Positions 4,394 to 5,557 of a stretch of DNA of 5,557 bases are shown one piece after another. The notes under the pieces were generated by a model, which was not told the origin of the DNA, ran no database searches, and saw only the letters and a program-made list of their open reading frames with translations. Position 1 is the stretch's first letter. Each line of letters opens with the position of its first letter. The DNA is from Bacteroidota bacterium (lineage in GTDB: Bacteria > Bacteroidota > Bacteroidia > Bacteroidales > Prolixibacteraceae), in NCBI GenBank assembly GCA_030691295.1, contig JAUYEQ010000152.1, forward strand, positions 1-5,557, read 5' to 3'. Position numbers and translations under genes: made by a program.

Positions 4394-5557
4394 CTAAAAA
4401 TTAAAATAGTTTTTTGCATTGTTGAAACAGATATTCTCTACCATTTGACCCAGCAATTCCATGTCGTTAGGAATTTCACCATTCTCTACATCGTTTCCTA
4501 AAATATTACACATTGTTCTGCGGAAATATTCATGACGGGTATATGACAAAAAGCTCCTTGAATCAGTCAACATTCCAACAAACCGGCTCAGCAAACCAAG
4601 GTTCGACAACGCGTTGATCTGTTTTTCCATGCCATCTTTCTGATCGAGGAACCACCATCCTGAGCCATATTGCATTTTTCCAGCGACACTTCCATCCTGA
4701 AAATTGCCAATCATGGTTGCATACAATTCATTGTCTCTTGGATTCAGGTTGTACAATACCGTTTTGCATAGTTTGTCTTCCATGTCCAATCGGTTCAGCA
4801 ATTTCGATAACGGCTCAGCAACCGGCTTGTCGCCAATCGAGTCGAATCCTGTATCTGGTCCTAATTGATTATACAATCTTGTATTGTTATTTCGCAATGC
4901 ACCAATATGAAATTGCTGGGTCCATCCGCGTGAATGATCCATCCGGCCAAATTCGTACAACATACACGATTTAAACTTCAGTATTTCTCTGGAAGTAAGC
5001 CGGTATCCAATCCTAACTTTGATAAAAAGGGCATCGATTTCGTCGGTAGTATAATCGTCGGCAAAAGCGGTATCCAAACCATGATCCGACAAACGGCAAC
5101 CATTTTTGTGGAAATACCGGTGGCGTTTGTCCAAAGCTGCCATCAAATCCGGGAATGATTTAATTTCCATTTCAGCAACTTTTGCCAGTTGATTGATATA
5201 CTCGTTGTACGAGATCGGATGTTCTACCATCATCGCTTTGTCGGGACGCCATGCGGGTAAAACGGCCACTTCAAATCCATCGGCTTTAATTTTCTGATGA
5301 TATTCCAACGAATCAACCGGATCGTCGGTGGTACAAATGGTATGCACATTGGCCATCCGGATAATGTTGCGGCAGCTGTATTCAGGAGTTTGTAGTTTTG
5401 CATTGCAGGCATCATAAATTTCGCGGGCATTCTTCGGACTTAACACGTCGTTGATTCCAAAAAACTTTTTCAGTTCGAGGTGGGTCCAGTGAAACAACGG
5501 ATTCCGCAAAGTATGAGGAACCGTTTCCGCCCACTTTTCAAATTTTTCCCAGTCAGA
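4394..5557 (-). CDS. uxaC: Uronate isomerase (glucuronate/galacturonate isomerase), N-terminally truncated by the window
   Basis: Converts D-glucuronate to D-fructuronate and D-galacturonate to D-tagaturonate, the first cytoplasmic step of hexuronate catabolism; amidohydrolase-superfamily metalloenzyme. The frame is open to the window edge, giving 387 residues beginning SDWEKFEKWAETVPHTLRNP. This aligns with about residue 80 of the 470-residue E. coli protein, so roughly 79 residues, including the metal-binding HxH pair, are outside. A TTG at 5509 is only an internal Leu codon. Numbered from the first visible codon: NPLFHWTHLELKKFFGI (19-35), ICTTDDPVDSLEYH (74-87), CRLSDHGLD (154-162), QQFHIGALRNNN (214-225), GFDSIGDKP (237-245), GSGWWFLDQKDGME (298-311), and LTDSRSFLSYTRHEYFRR (330-347), whose Asp and Arg correspond to the active-site TDSR of characterised isomerases. 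It ends ICFNNAKNYFNF. No frameshift or lost motif. No strong hairpin terminator follows it, so readthrough into kdgK is possible. Confidence 0.97.
   Translation of the reverse strand, partial: SDWEKFEKWAETVPHTLRNPLFHWTHLELKKFFGINDVLSPKNAREIYDACNAKLQTPEYSCRNIIRMANVHTICTTDDPVDSLEYHQKIKADGFEVAVLPAWRPDKAMMVEHPISYNEYINQLAKVAEMEIKSFPDLMAALDKRHRYFHKNGCRLSDHGLDTAFADDYTTDEIDALFIKVRIGYRLTSREILKFKSCMLYEFGRMDHSRGWTQQFHIGALRNNNTRLYNQLGPDTGFDSIGDKPVAEPLSKLLNRLDMEDKLCKTVLYNLNPRDNELYATMIGNFQDGSVAGKMQYGSGWWFLDQKDGMEKQINALSNLGLLSRFVGMLTDSRSFLSYTRHEYFRRTMCNILGNDVENGEIPNDMELLGQMVENICFNNAKNYFNF

Noticed and set aside
4717..5158. Plus-strand open frames opposite uxaC
   Set aside because: Antisense shadows of a gene that aligns across its length with uronate isomerase.

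Overview
The window reads as one stretch of a hexuronate (glucuronate/galacturonate) utilisation locus from a Gram-negative bacterium of the Bacteroidota, most likely a Marinilabiliales/Prolixibacteraceae-type genome. That placement is an inference. It rests on moderate GC content, start codons preceded by A/T-rich sequence with no clear Shine-Dalgarno, a near-perfect Bacteroidota-type promoter (TTTG-N19-TAGATTTG), and intergenic CCCTCTCC-type palindromic repeats. Every convincing gene lies on the minus strand, so transcription runs from high to low coordinates.

In transcription order: uronate isomerase uxaC (4394-5557, N-terminus outside the window); a 223-base intergenic region; 2-keto-3-deoxygluconate kinase kdgK (3139-4170); a 148-base gap almost filled by an inverted pair of GC-rich repeats; KDPG aldolase eda (2319-2990); and then a tightly packed tripartite TRAP transporter. 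The transporter consists of the binding lipoprotein DctP (1317-2306), the small membrane subunit DctQ (834-1313) and the large permease DctM (1-829, C-terminus outside the window). The gaps from eda onward are 12, 3 and 4 bases, so these four genes are almost certainly cotranslated from one message.

The genes form a coherent route. TRAP imports a uronate, UxaC isomerises it to the keto form, KdgK phosphorylates 2-keto-3-deoxygluconate, and Eda splits KDPG to pyruvate and glyceraldehyde-3-phosphate. The oxidoreductase and dehydratase needed between UxaC and KdgK are not in the window.

The most informative non-coding signal is at 4314-4356, just after uxaC. There a Bacteroidota-consensus promoter overlaps a perfect 14-base palindrome, TGCAATCGATTGCA, which matches LacI-family operator geometry. 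This implies that kdgK-eda-dctPQM has its own regulated promoter, separate from whatever drives uxaC. Other points worth checking are the repeat pair between kdgK and eda, an apparent two-helix insertion in DctM, and a lipoprotein rather than soluble DctP. I see no CRISPR array, RNA gene, insertion sequence or broken gene, and nothing that looks like an undescribed multi-gene system; the protein content is a recognisable catabolic operon.
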